Source of the DNA: Microbacterium enclense
GTDB taxonomy: Bacteria > Actinomycetota > Actinomycetes > Actinomycetales > Microbacteriaceae
Length of the DNA stretch: 64,000 nt
Reading direction: 5' to 3'
Assembly: GCF_001456955.1 (NCBI RefSeq)
Contig: NZ_KQ758467.1
Location: 480,672-544,671, forward strand
In this document: positions 57,075 through 63,909 of the stretch, in pieces
Numbering within the stretch: position 1 is the stretch's first letter
Layout: each line of letters opens with the position of its first letter
Translations under genes and position numbers: made by a program
The notes under the pieces: generated by a model
The model's input: only the letters and a program-made list of their open reading frames with translations
Databases searched by the model: none
Told to the model about the DNA's origin: nothing

Positions 57075-57262
57075 GCGTGGCCCTCCGCGGCGGGGAATCC
57101 GGGGTCGGGCTCGAGGGCGTCACCGGTGTGATCGTCGAGGTTCACGTGCTCCTCGGCCTGCGCGGCGTCTTCGCGCACGTCGTCGGTCACCGCATCGGTG
57201 GGGGCGGCGGAGTCGGCGCGGGCGTCGTCGGCGTGACGGGACGGGATGTCAGGAGTGCTCAT
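57071..57262 (-). CDS. Small acidic hypothetical protein
   Basis: A 63-residue, strongly acidic protein (MSTPDIPSRHADDARADS start; EEHVNLDDHTGDALEPDPG middle). No domain, Cys or membrane segment is visible. It begins at ATG 57262 and its stop overlaps the proposed CTG start of the DUF72 gene, so the two are probably coupled. The frame is open upstream into the repeat region, but similarity in character ends at this ATG. Confidence 0.55.
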   Translation of the reverse strand: MSTPDIPSRHADDARADSAAPTDAVTDDVREDAAQAEEHVNLDDHTGDALEPDPGFPAAEGHA

Positions 57263-57377
57263 GCGCCCACGGTGCCCCACGTGCACGGCGCGGTGTACCG
57301 GCTTGACAGCGCGGTCGTCTCGCTCGTTGAGAGGGCGTCGCCGGGGGCGAGGCCGTGCTGCGGGGCGGGTCGCGGCG

Positions 57378-57625
57378 GGTTTGGGGCGTGATCGGCGAGT
57401 TGGGGCGTGATTCTGCCGCCCCGACGTGCGAAAGCCGCCCCAACCCGGGTACTCCTGCTCCAGGGTGCGAATCACGCCCCAAACCCGGTCTTGCCGCTCT
57501 GGGCGTGCGCTGCTTGAGTCGGGGCGAGGTTTGGGGCGTGATCGGCGTCTTGGGGCGTGATTTCTCCGCCCCGACGTGCCGAACACGCCTCAAACCCGGC
57601 CCTTCGGCTCCGGGCGCACGCGGGC
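57378..57625. repeat. REP-like elements, GGTTTGGGGCG family, copies 2 and 3
   Basis: The gap 57263-57638 holds two elements beginning GGTTTGGGGCGTGATCGGCG at 57378 and 57528 (150-base spacing). Each continues TTGGGGCGTGATT, then CCGCCCCGACGTGC. They end in CGCCCCAAACCCGG (near 57475) and CGCCTCAAACCCGG (near 57588) as inverted arms. The outer ends match the element at 46806. No gene is supported here. Confidence 0.82.
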
Positions 57626-57638
57626 AAGATTGACGCGC

Positions 57639-58634
57639 TCAGTCGGTGGCATCCGGAATCGACGGTGCCGCCGCCGGCCACGCCGGCAGCGGATCGTCGA
57701 ACGTCACCCACGCCGAGGGACCGGCGGCGAGTTCGTCGTCGGTGAGCGCCGCCTGGTCGAGCAGGTGCGCCAGCTTCGGGGCCGACAGATCGAGGCCGGT
57801 GAATGCGATCTCCTGCCCCATGCCCATGCGGCCGTCGTCGGCACCCAGCGGCTCGATCCACATCGCCGACCCCACGTGCTCCCAGCGGCCGAGGATGCCG
57901 GGACGCGACGCGAGGCGGCAGAATCCGGCGGAGCGCACGAGGCGTCCGGCCGCGCCGTCGTCGAGACGGTCGAGGGTGGCCGACAGGCGCGCGGGATGGA
58001 ACGGGCGCAGCTGCTCGTAGCGCAGGGTCATGACGCGGTTGTCGCTCATGTAGGGGTCGTGTTCGCCGTTCAACGCGCGCACCCAGCCGGCGCGCTCGAG
58101 GATCTCGCCCTCGTGCGCCGCTTCGGACCGCAGATCGCTGAGGGGATCGCGTGAGAGCCGCACGACGGCGGCGGGGTTCAGGTGCGAGGCGAGCGCCATC
58201 TGCACGGCCAGCGCGGGCGTGGGCACCTGCTCCCAGTTGATCCAGACGATGCGGGTCGCCAGCTCCAACGCGAGCGCGGCCTGACGCGCGCGCGCGCCCA
58301 CGTCGCCCCGGGTGTCTCCCACGCGGACGGATGCCACGAGCGGGGCGTCGTCGAGCAGGTCGCCGATCATGTGCCGGGCGTCGACCACGCACACCGCCTC
58401 GACCTCGGCGCCGCCGCGCGCGCCGATCGCGTGGACGAGGTCGACGTCGCTGCCGAGGTCGACGACGACGTTCTCGTCGGCCGGACGGGGGCGCGGGTGC
58501 GGCAGGGCGTGCGGGGAGCGCAGGTCGGCGTATCGCAGCAGGTGCAGGGACCGGTCCAGGGCGGCGGCGGTGCGTTCGGCGTAGGCGCGGCGTTCGGGGG
58601 CGCAGACGCCCATGACGGCGATCGTTCGGCTCAT
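57639..58634 (-). CDS. Degenerate COG0523/CobW-like protein of the zinc cluster
   Basis: A 331-residue protein. Its C-terminal part ([43 protein letters not shown]) is the CobW C-terminal domain of G3E-family zinc metallochaperones. The N-terminal GTPase half is recognisable by [16 protein letters not shown] and [13 protein letters not shown], but the P-loop is replaced by [11 protein letters not shown] and the CxCC metal motif is missing, so it probably cannot hydrolyse GTP in the usual way. ATG 58634 has AGAGGTGG upstream. It is divergent from the zinc-independent L36 gene across a Zur-like palindrome, which implies induction by zinc shortage. Confidence 0.78.
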   Translation of the reverse strand: MSRTIAVMGVCAPERRAYAERTAAALDRSLHLLRYADLRSPHALPHPRPRPADENVVVDLGSDVDLVHAIGARGGAEVEAVCVVDARHMIGDLLDDAPLVASVRVGDTRGDVGARARQAALALELATRIVWINWEQVPTPALAVQMALASHLNPAAVVRLSRDPLSDLRSEAAHEGEILERAGWVRALNGEHDPYMSDNRVMTLRYEQLRPFHPARLSATLDRLDDGAAGRLVRSAGFCRLASRPGILGRWEHVGSAMWIEPLGADDGRMGMGQEIAFTGLDLSAPKLAHLLDQAALTDDELAAGPSAWVTFDDPLPAWPAAAPSIPDATD

Positions 58635-58680
58635 GGCATCCACCTCTCATTTGTCAGGGAGCTCTCGACACCCTACCGTT

Positions 58681-58703
58681 TTGTTGAGAACGGTTATCAA
58701 CAA
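58681..58703. promoter_or_regulatory. Putative Zur box between the COG0523 and rpmJ genes
   Basis: The 23-base palindrome has arms TTGTTGAGAAC and GTTATCAACAA around one G, with ten of eleven pairs matching. It resembles actinobacterial Zur sites (TGAxAATxATTxTCA style) and sits between two genes that are classical Zur targets. Direct binding is inference. Confidence 0.6.
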
Positions 58704-58713
58704 GGAGGATGCC

Positions 58714-58836
58714 ATGAAGGTTCGCGCGTCGATCAAGTCGCTCAAGAAGCAGCCCGCTGCGCAGGTCGTGCGTCGCCGCGGCAAGGTGTTCGTCATCAAC
58801 AAGCTGAACCCGCGATTCAAGGGGCGCCAGGGGTGA
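58714..58836 (+). CDS. rpmJ: 50S ribosomal protein L36, zinc-independent type
   Basis: A 40-residue L36 (bL36) of the YkgO/type B form: [23 protein letters not shown] then [17 protein letters not shown] in two parts. The zinc-binding cysteines of the standard protein are absent. Such paralogues replace the zinc-binding L36 when zinc is scarce, freeing zinc. AAGGAGG lies seven bases before ATG 58714, and the Zur-like palindrome just upstream of that. Confidence 0.93.
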   Translation: MKVRASIKSLKKQPAAQVVRRRGKVFVINKLNPRFKGRQG

Positions 58837-58933
58837 TGTGCGCGGGGTCTCGATAACGCGAACGAGAACCGTTCCCGATTGCGTGAACACATTGCAATCT
58901 GTGCATGTGTGTGGTGTCGTGGATGCCGTGGAC

Positions 58934-59236
58934 ATGATCGCCGGGCTCGACGAGGCCGCGGAGCTGTTCAAGGTTCTCGGCAACGAGTCGCGTCTCGCGC
59001 TCGTGTGGCTGCTGAGCCGTGAGCCGCTCACGGTCGGCGCGCTCGCCGACCAGGCCGGCCTGTCGCAACCGCTGGTGTCGCAACACCTGCGGACGCTGCG
59101 GCAGGCGGGGCTGGTGAGTTCGGAACGCGAGGGCAAAGAGATCCGCTACGCCCTCGCCGACCAGCACGTCGCGCACGTCGTGCTCGATGCGATCGCCCAC
59201 GCACAAGAACCGACCGACCAGGGGAACGAACAATGA
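58934..59236 (+). CDS. ArsR/SmtB family zinc-responsive regulator
   Basis: A 100-residue winged-helix repressor. The DNA-binding part is ELFKVLGNESRLALVWLL and SQPLVSQHLRTLRQAGLV, then the wing SEREGKEIRYAL. The last helix has D76, H78, H89 and E92 in the order D-x-H-x10-H-x2-E, exactly the alpha-5 zinc site of SmtB, CzrA and related sensors. ATG 58934 is preferred; several GTGs lie just upstream. The His-rich protein gene overlaps its stop (ATGA), so it is the likely target. An imperfect dyad at 58889-58910 (ACATTGCA / TGCATGTG) may be its operator. Confidence 0.88.
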   Translation: MIAGLDEAAELFKVLGNESRLALVWLLSREPLTVGALADQAGLSQPLVSQHLRTLRQAGLVSSEREGKEIRYALADQHVAHVVLDAIAHAQEPTDQGNEQ

Positions 59237-59529
59237 GCATCGCTGAGACCCACGCCGAGCACTCCGTCGACGAGCACGCCCACGGCGACGACTGCGGCCA
59301 CCAGAAGATCCAGCACGGCGACCACGTCGACTACGTGCACGGCACGCACCACCACGCCCTGCACGGCGACCACTACGACGAGCACGAGTCAAAGGCAGAG
59401 CACGGCGTCGACGAGCACCGCCACGGCGACGACTGCGGTCACGAGAAGGTCGAGCACGGCGACCACGCCGACTACGTGCACGACGGACACCGTCACGCGC
59501 TGCACAGCGACCACTACGACGAGCACTGA
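59233..59529 (+). CDS. Tandem-repeat His/Asp-rich metal-binding protein
   Basis: A 98-residue protein made of two near-identical 40-residue units (12-51 and 59-98). Each reads DEHxHGDDCGH, then HGDHxDYVH, HxHALH and ends DHYDEH. About a quarter of residues are His, with one Cys per unit. Such a sequence should bind several Zn(II) or similar ions in the cytoplasm (no signal peptide). It starts on the stop of the SmtB-type sensor and is almost surely controlled by it, giving a zinc-buffering or storage role. A perfect hairpin follows. Confidence 0.88.
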   Translation: MSIAETHAEHSVDEHAHGDDCGHQKIQHGDHVDYVHGTHHHALHGDHYDEHESKAEHGVDEHRHGDDCGHEKVEHGDHADYVHDGHRHALHSDHYDEH

Positions 59530-59536
59530 GCTCGAG

Positions 59537-59567
59537 CGGCATCCCGTGTCACGAGCGCGGGATGCCG
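59537..59567 (+). terminator. Terminator of the zinc sensor/His-rich operon
   Basis: CGGCATCCCG and CGGGATGCCG form a perfect ten-base stem eight bases after the His-rich stop. Confidence 0.75.
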
Positions 59568-59733
59568 GAAGTCGGGGCCCGCTTCTCCGTCGGGGGAGGC
59601 GGGTCCTTCGCGTCTGCGCGCACGGGAGCGGACCGGCACGCTCAACGCCCTGTTGCGGTCGCCCTGGTGGTGGGGGCGCAGGCCGGGCCCCCGGCGGGCG
59701 TCCGGGTGCTGACGTCAGGGGAGTGGGGCCCCG

Positions 59734-59958
59734 TCAGACCTGCACGCGGAACGAGCGCCCCTCGAACGTCACGACGTCGCCCGCCTGCAGCTGGCGTCCG
59801 CGGCGGCGATCGATCTCGCCGTTGACCTTCACGTAACCGTCGATGATGGCTTCTTTGACGTCGCCGCCGGAGTCGAGCATGCCGGCGTACTTCATGAACG
59901 AGCCGAGGCGGATCATCTCGCTGCCGACGGGGACATCCTGGGGTGCGGGGGAGGCCAT
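59734..59958 (-). CDS. S4-domain RNA-binding protein
   Basis: A 74-residue protein that is essentially one S4 RNA-binding domain: MIRLGSFMKYAGMLDSGGDV, then AIIDGYVKVNGEIDRRRGRQL and QAGDVVTFEGRSFRV. Small free S4 proteins (YaaA/RlbA, YbcJ type) bind ribosomal or tRNA fragments; the exact target is unknown. The ATG at 59958 has GGAGG just upstream. It is alone on its strand between the zinc operon and the HEPN/MNT pair. Confidence 0.88.
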   Translation of the reverse strand: MASPAPQDVPVGSEMIRLGSFMKYAGMLDSGGDVKEAIIDGYVKVNGEIDRRRGRQLQAGDVVTFEGRSFRVQV

Positions 59959-60001
59959 GCCTCCAGCATGTCAGCACCGCGCGGACGAGGAGGGCCCGGG
60001 C

Positions 60002-60418
60002 TCAGCTCGATGACGACGTCTGGGCTGCCGTTCGCCAGCGCGCCACGTGCGGGGGCAGCTCGACGGTCAGGGTCACCCAGAATCGGTCGTCGTTCATCGC
60101 GCGATAGCCGGAATGAGAGGCGATGTTGCGCATCGTTCGCAGGGCTTTCGCGACCTCGTCAGGAGTATCCGCCAAGAACTCGGAGAACGCATCGGCTTCG
60201 AAAAGCGCTGCCGCGCGGATGATGGCGAGGGAGCCGCACGCGTAGGCGGGCGAGTTGCGGCGGAAGCGATCTCTCCCGCCGGTCGTCGCTTGATCGAGGA
60301 ATGCGCTGATCGCCTCGACGCTGTCGAGAAAATTCTCCAGAGCGACCCGCGTGGTCTCAGGCGCCGCTCGCGGTCTCCGTGTGAACCGTTCGGTGGGCTG
60401 CGAGTCCGAGTCCGTCAC
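60002..60418 (-). CDS. HEPN-like protein (putative toxin of an MNT/HEPN pair)
   Basis: A 138-residue all-helical protein. ALENFLDSVEAISAFLDQ and SLAIIRAAALFEADAFSEFL form HEPN-like helices, and R97-x4-H102 in TMRNIASHSGYR is the RX4-6H motif of HEPN ribonucleases; a Tyr lies three residues after the His, near where MNT partners modify HEPN toxins. Its start overlaps the stop of the HTH-nucleotidyltransferase gene (ATGA). The C-terminal 30 residues look non-conserved. Toxicity is inference from the pairing. Confidence 0.65.
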   Translation of the reverse strand: MTDSDSQPTERFTRRPRAAPETTRVALENFLDSVEAISAFLDQATTGGRDRFRRNSPAYACGSLAIIRAAALFEADAFSEFLADTPDEVAKALRTMRNIASHSGYRAMNDDRFWVTLTVELPPHVARWRTAAQTSSSS

Positions 60419-60885
60419 AGCGCCGCCATCGGTGTCGAGTCGAGGAACGCCGGGCGTCGCTCGTCGTCGACGACGACATCGACGGGGAAGCCCGTGAGCT
60501 GCTCGACCGCGTCTGTGAAGGCGGCGATGTCGAAGTAGCCGCGGCCGCTGTCGACGCGTGCAAGGAGGTCGATGTCGGAGGTGAAGTGATCGGCGCCGGT
60601 GGCGACCGAACCGAAAACGCGGATCTCGCTGAGTCCGTAGCGCCGCCCCGCTTCGACGATCGCGGCAGCGCGCTCCTCGACAGCCACGCTCGGGCGGTAA
60701 TCGGCCGCGCGCAGAAGACGCTCGAAGACGTCTTCGCTCGGGTTCCTCGTTCCGTTCTCGATCGCCGCCACATTCGGCTGACTCATCCCCGCCGCCCGCG
60801 CCAGCTCCGCCTGAGACATCCCGCGGTCGAGGCGAGCGGCGCGCACGAGTTGTGGAGCCCTGCTGCGATCGAAGCGCGTGGCCAT
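60415..60885 (-). CDS. HTH-nucleotidyltransferase (MNT) fusion, putative antitoxin
   Basis: A 156-residue two-domain protein. Residues 10-62 are a Cro/XRE helix-turn-helix (RGMSQAELARAAGMSQPNVA, then IENGTRNPSEDVFERLL). Residues 68-150 are a minimal nucleotidyltransferase with FGS(92-93)-x10-D104-x-D106 and a third acidic site in FPVDVVVDDE. In MNT/HEPN systems the MNT enzyme AMPylates and silences the HEPN toxin; here the fused HTH would add autoregulation. An A/T-rich palindrome overlaps its ribosome site. Confidence 0.85.
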   Translation of the reverse strand: MATRFDRSRAPQLVRAARLDRGMSQAELARAAGMSQPNVAAIENGTRNPSEDVFERLLRAADYRPSVAVEERAAAIVEAGRRYGLSEIRVFGSVATGADHFTSDIDLLARVDSGRGYFDIAAFTDAVEQLTGFPVDVVVDDERRPAFLDSTPMAAL

Positions 60886-60886
60886 G

Positions 60887-60905
60887 TTATACCTCCGCGA
60901 TATAG
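60887..60905. promoter_or_regulatory. Palindromic operator over the MNT gene ribosome site
   Basis: TTATACCTCCGCGATATAG contains TATA...TATA arms with C and G inside in symmetric positions. It lies directly before ATG 60885 and includes the CGGAGG ribosome site, a good place for repression by the HTH of the encoded protein. It also looks like a -10 element on the minus strand. Confidence 0.45.
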
Positions 60906-60940
60906 CCTACCCGGAGCCGAGCATCGCCGACGAGGTTTCG

Positions 60941-61013
60941 ACGCGACGGCGGGAGTCGAACCCGCCACGCCTTCGGTTATGAGCCGAGGCCCGGGACCGC
61001 CCGGATCGCCGCG
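60941..61013 (-). tRNA. tRNA-like element with CAT anticodon (degenerate)
   Basis: Seventy-three bases can fold like a tRNA. The acceptor arm CGCGGCG pairs with CGTCGCG (one G-U), the T arm GCGGG-TTCGACT-CCCGC is perfect, and the anticodon loop is CTCATAA (anticodon CAT at 60979-60981). The D arm lacks the usual A14 and has an odd loop, position 8 is not T, and the anticodon stem has a mismatch or bulge. It may be a poor tRNA-Met/Ile2, a pseudo-tRNA, or a tRNA mimic. No CCA is encoded. Confidence 0.45.
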
Positions 61014-61095
61014 ATGTGCCCCCACGCTAACCCGAGGGGCGCGAGGGGTCGAAGAAGCGTTGCGAGACGTGACGCGATATGTCGCCGTGTGGCGT

Positions 61096-61884
61096 TCAGC
61101 CCGCGCGGCGGCCGTCGACGATCGCGCGCGTCGAGTGCTCGAGATGAGCGCGCACCGCTCGCTCGGGGTCGGCCAGGGCCTGCTCGACATAGGCGCGATG
61201 CTCGGCGCTGAGCGAGCCCGGCGCGTACGCCGGCCGCACGTGCGTGAGCAGCAGGTGCATCTCGGAGTCGAGGCGCCGGTACTCCTGCGCGATCCGAGGC
61301 GAGCCCGCCGCTTCGACCAGTGCGAGATGCACGCGCGCGTGCGCCGCGAGCGTCGCCGGCCAGTCGCCGGACTCCTCCGCTGCGGCGAGGTCATCGAGCG
61401 CCGCGTCGACGCCGGGGGGACGGATGCCGCGGTCGCGGACGGTCCGCAGCGCCTCGGTCTCGAGGGCGCACCGCAACTGCTGCAGGGCGACCAGGGCGTC
61501 GTCGTCGAGCGACGCGACGCGCACGCCGCGGTACGGCTCGGCGGTGGCGAGGCGCTCGCCGGTGAGTTTCGCGAGCGCGGTGCGCGCGGTATGGCGCGAG
61601 ACGCCGTGGGTCGCGCTGAGTTCCTCCTCCCGAAGCGGGGTGCCCGGGGCGAGGTCGCCCGACAGGATGCCGGCCCGCACGGCGTCGGCGACCGCGTCGG
61701 CGGTGCGCGGGCCCGGGGCGGGTGTCGTCCTGCGGCGCGGGGGGATCGCGGGGGCGGTGTCCCCGCCCGGGGGAGGGGGGACCGCCGCGGAACCGCCTGC
61801 GCTGCCCCTGTCCGCGATCGGGTGAAGCGCGTCATGCGACACCGCGGCGGCGCCCTCGTTCACGTCACGCGCGGGCCGTGGCAT
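61096..61884 (-). CDS. GntR/FadR-type transcriptional regulator
   Basis: A 262-residue regulator. Residues 1-60 are Pro/Ala-rich and probably disordered. A GntR winged helix follows (VRAGILSGDLAPGTPLREEE, HGVSRHTARTALAKLTGERL), then an FCD-type helical effector domain (LRCALETEALR, HARVHLALVEAAGSPRIAQ, HLEHSTRAIV) that binds an unknown acid or amino acid. ATG 61884 is chosen because GAGGAGG lies six bases upstream. It overlaps the end of the EamA gene by 20 bases, so the two form one unit, and it probably controls that transporter. Confidence 0.88.
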   Translation of the reverse strand: MPRPARDVNEGAAAVSHDALHPIADRGSAGGSAAVPPPPGGDTAPAIPPRRRTTPAPGPRTADAVADAVRAGILSGDLAPGTPLREEELSATHGVSRHTARTALAKLTGERLATAEPYRGVRVASLDDDALVALQQLRCALETEALRTVRDRGIRPPGVDAALDDLAAAEESGDWPATLAAHARVHLALVEAAGSPRIAQEYRRLDSEMHLLLTHVRPAYAPGSLSAEHRAYVEQALADPERAVRAHLEHSTRAIVDGRRAG

Positions 61885-62770
61885 CCGGAACCTCCTCACG
61901 CCGCCGCGACGGAGCCGAGACCACGGCGAGACCCACCGCGATGAGCGCGAGACCGACAGCGCCGACGGGCGTGAGCTGCTCGCGCAGCACGAACAGTCCG
62001 AGCAGGGTCGCGGCCAGAGGCTCCGCGAGGGTCAGGGTCGAGACCGTGACGGCGGTCAGGCGCGCCAGCCCCCAGCCGAACAGCAGATACGCGATCGTGG
62101 TCGTCACCACCCCGAGCCACAGGGCGAGCGCGAGGCCGTTCGGGGTGGCCAGCCACGATGCTCCGGCGATCAGCAGCATCGGAATGCTGGCCGCGGCGGC
62201 GACCCCGAAGACGGTGCCCATGACGCGCGTGGAGTCCCACCCCCTCTCGATGAGCGTCTTGCCGCACACGGTATACAGGGCGTACGACATTCCCGCTCCG
62301 GCCGACGCGAGCAGCCCGCCGGGGCCGAGAGCCACCGACCCGCCGGTCACGCCCGACACGAGCACGACGCCGGCCAGGGCGATGGCGGTGGCGAGCATCC
62401 ACTGCGAGGAGGGGGCACGGCGCAGGCGGACGGCATCCACGATCCCCGTCGCGATCGGCGCCGAACCCAGCGCGACCACCGTGCCGATGGCGACGCCGTT
62501 CTCGCGCGTGCCGAGGAAGAACAACGGCTGGTAGGCCAGCACGCCGATCGCGCCGACGGCGATGAGCGCCGAGGTCGACGCGCGGGAGCCGCTCCGCGCA
62601 CGCACGGGCGAGCGCCGCGCCAGGGCGATCAGGCCCAGGATGCCGCCTCCCACCACGATCCGCGCGGCACCGACCGCAAGCGGAGAGGCGTCGACCCCCG
62701 CGAGCGCCTGCGCGGTGCCCGTCGTCGAGAAGCACAGGGCCGCGGCGAGGACGGCGAGGGCGGGAAGCAT
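61865..62770 (-). CDS. EamA family transporter (DMT superfamily)
   Basis: A 301-residue transporter with ten predicted helices in two EamA repeats. LPALAVLAAALCFSTTGTAQAL and VGAARIVVGGGILGLIAL begin the first; GAGMSYALYTVCGKTLIERG and LAEPLAATLLGLFVLREQL are in the second. EamA proteins export amino acids and other metabolites; the substrate is unknown. The start is ATG 62770, six bases from a GATTGT/ACAATC dyad, so the mRNA leader is very short or absent. Confidence 0.88.
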   Translation of the reverse strand: MLPALAVLAAALCFSTTGTAQALAGVDASPLAVGAARIVVGGGILGLIALARRSPVRARSGSRASTSALIAVGAIGVLAYQPLFFLGTRENGVAIGTVVALGSAPIATGIVDAVRLRRAPSSQWMLATAIALAGVVLVSGVTGGSVALGPGGLLASAGAGMSYALYTVCGKTLIERGWDSTRVMGTVFGVAAAASIPMLLIAGASWLATPNGLALALWLGVVTTTIAYLLFGWGLARLTAVTVSTLTLAEPLAATLLGLFVLREQLTPVGAVGLALIAVGLAVVSAPSRRREEVPDATARA

Positions 62771-62775
62771 GGATA

Positions 62776-62790
62776 GATTGTTACACAATC
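62776..62790. promoter_or_regulatory. GntR-type operator upstream of the EamA-gntR unit
   Basis: GATTGT-TAC-ACAATC is a perfect six-base inverted repeat with three-base centre, matching the TTGT-N-ACAA style of FadR-family sites. It lies at the likely promoter of the EamA gene. Confidence 0.6.
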
Positions 62791-62973
62791 CGCTCGCTCG
62801 AGGGGTGGGCGCCGCGCCACGGAGGCCTGGCGTCACACGCTCCGCCCCGAGGAAACAATGGCGGCGCGCAGTGCTGCAGGGTCCCGCAGCCAGCGTCGTC
62901 GCCGTTCCGTCACCCGGCCCGCGGCACTCGACACGCGGTCAGGGGTGTCGGAGCCGGCGGGTAACGTAGGTGC

Positions 62974-63909
62974 ATGGCGACGACGGCGGGGCGAGGCATC
63001 CTGGCCCTCGGCGTCATCGGAGTTCTTCTCGTCTCCGGTGTCATCCTCGCCGTGGTGGTCGATCCGTTCACCCGCCAACCGATGACGGTGGGGCCCGCGA
63101 CCGAGTGGTCGGCGCGCGTCCTCCTGGTGCTCGGGGTGGCCTGGGTGGGAATCGGCATGGTGTCGGCACGCACGCGGCTCGTGCGCCGACCGGGAGCCGC
63201 GGCGGCACGCGCGACGTGGATCGCGTCGTCGAGACCCTGGCGGGCGCGGGAGTCGAGTCTCGGCCTGCTGCCGCTGGACCGCTGGCTCATGATCCTCGTC
63301 CCGGGTGGCATCCTCGTCGCCACGCGCATCGCGCAGGCTCCGCGCGACGGGCTGTGGAGCGTCGGGTTGGCGATCCTGGGGTGGCTGGTGTTCGCCGTCG
63401 CCGTGCGTCTGCTGCTCGGACGACGCTCGCCGTGGCCCATCATCGCCGCGGTCGGCGGTGCCATCGTGCTGCGCTGTGTGGTGGCTCTGGTCGCCGTGTC
63501 GCTCTCGGGGCCCGGCGGCGTCTGGCCGGAGCTGTGGTCGTCGCCCGCCCTGCGCACCCTCTACGTGACGGTGGCGTTCGCCCTGGTCGCGTGGGTGTTC
63601 GTCGTCGCGGGGTGGTCGCTGGCCGCGCAACTCGGACCCCGTCGAGCGACGGGTGTCGCGCTCGCCGGAATGGGCGTGGCCTACGCGCTGCCGGCCGCGA
63701 CGATCGCCGTCGTGGGGGCGCGCAATGCGCTGCGCTCCTGGAACGAGCAGATCGGCGTGCTGCCCTGGGACCTCGCTCGCCTGACCGGAGTGCGCGAGGG
63801 AGTGTTCCCCGTCGAGGTCGTCGCGACCACCGCGTTGATCGGCGCCATGGTCACCCTCGTCGGCATTCTGCTCGCCCTGCCGAAGCGCGCAGCCGGCCGG
63901 GTGCGCTGA
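62974..63909 (+). CDS. Hypothetical polytopic membrane protein
   Basis: A 311-residue protein with seven predicted membrane helices, for instance ILALGVIGVLLVSGVILAVVV, ARVLLVLGVAWVGIGMV, WSVGLAILGWLVFAVAVRLLLG and ALVAWVFVVAGWSLAAQLG. No domain is recognised and there is no catalytic motif. A mid-size cytoplasmic loop follows helix 2 (ARTRLVRRPGAAAARATW). ATG 62974 fits the first helix. The final 91 bases (63910-64000) contain no feature I can support. Confidence 0.75.
   Translation: MATTAGRGILALGVIGVLLVSGVILAVVVDPFTRQPMTVGPATEWSARVLLVLGVAWVGIGMVSARTRLVRRPGAAAARATWIASSRPWRARESSLGLLPLDRWLMILVPGGILVATRIAQAPRDGLWSVGLAILGWLVFAVAVRLLLGRRSPWPIIAAVGGAIVLRCVVALVAVSLSGPGGVWPELWSSPALRTLYVTVAFALVAWVFVVAGWSLAAQLGPRRATGVALAGMGVAYALPAATIAVVGARNALRSWNEQIGVLPWDLARLTGVREGVFPVEVVATTALIGAMVTLVGILLALPKRAAGRVR

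Noticed and set aside
58838..58933. N-terminal extension of the ArsR-type regulator
   Set aside because: The extra 32 codons do not resemble the family, overlap the candidate operator and lack a ribosome site. ATG 58934 gives the normal length.
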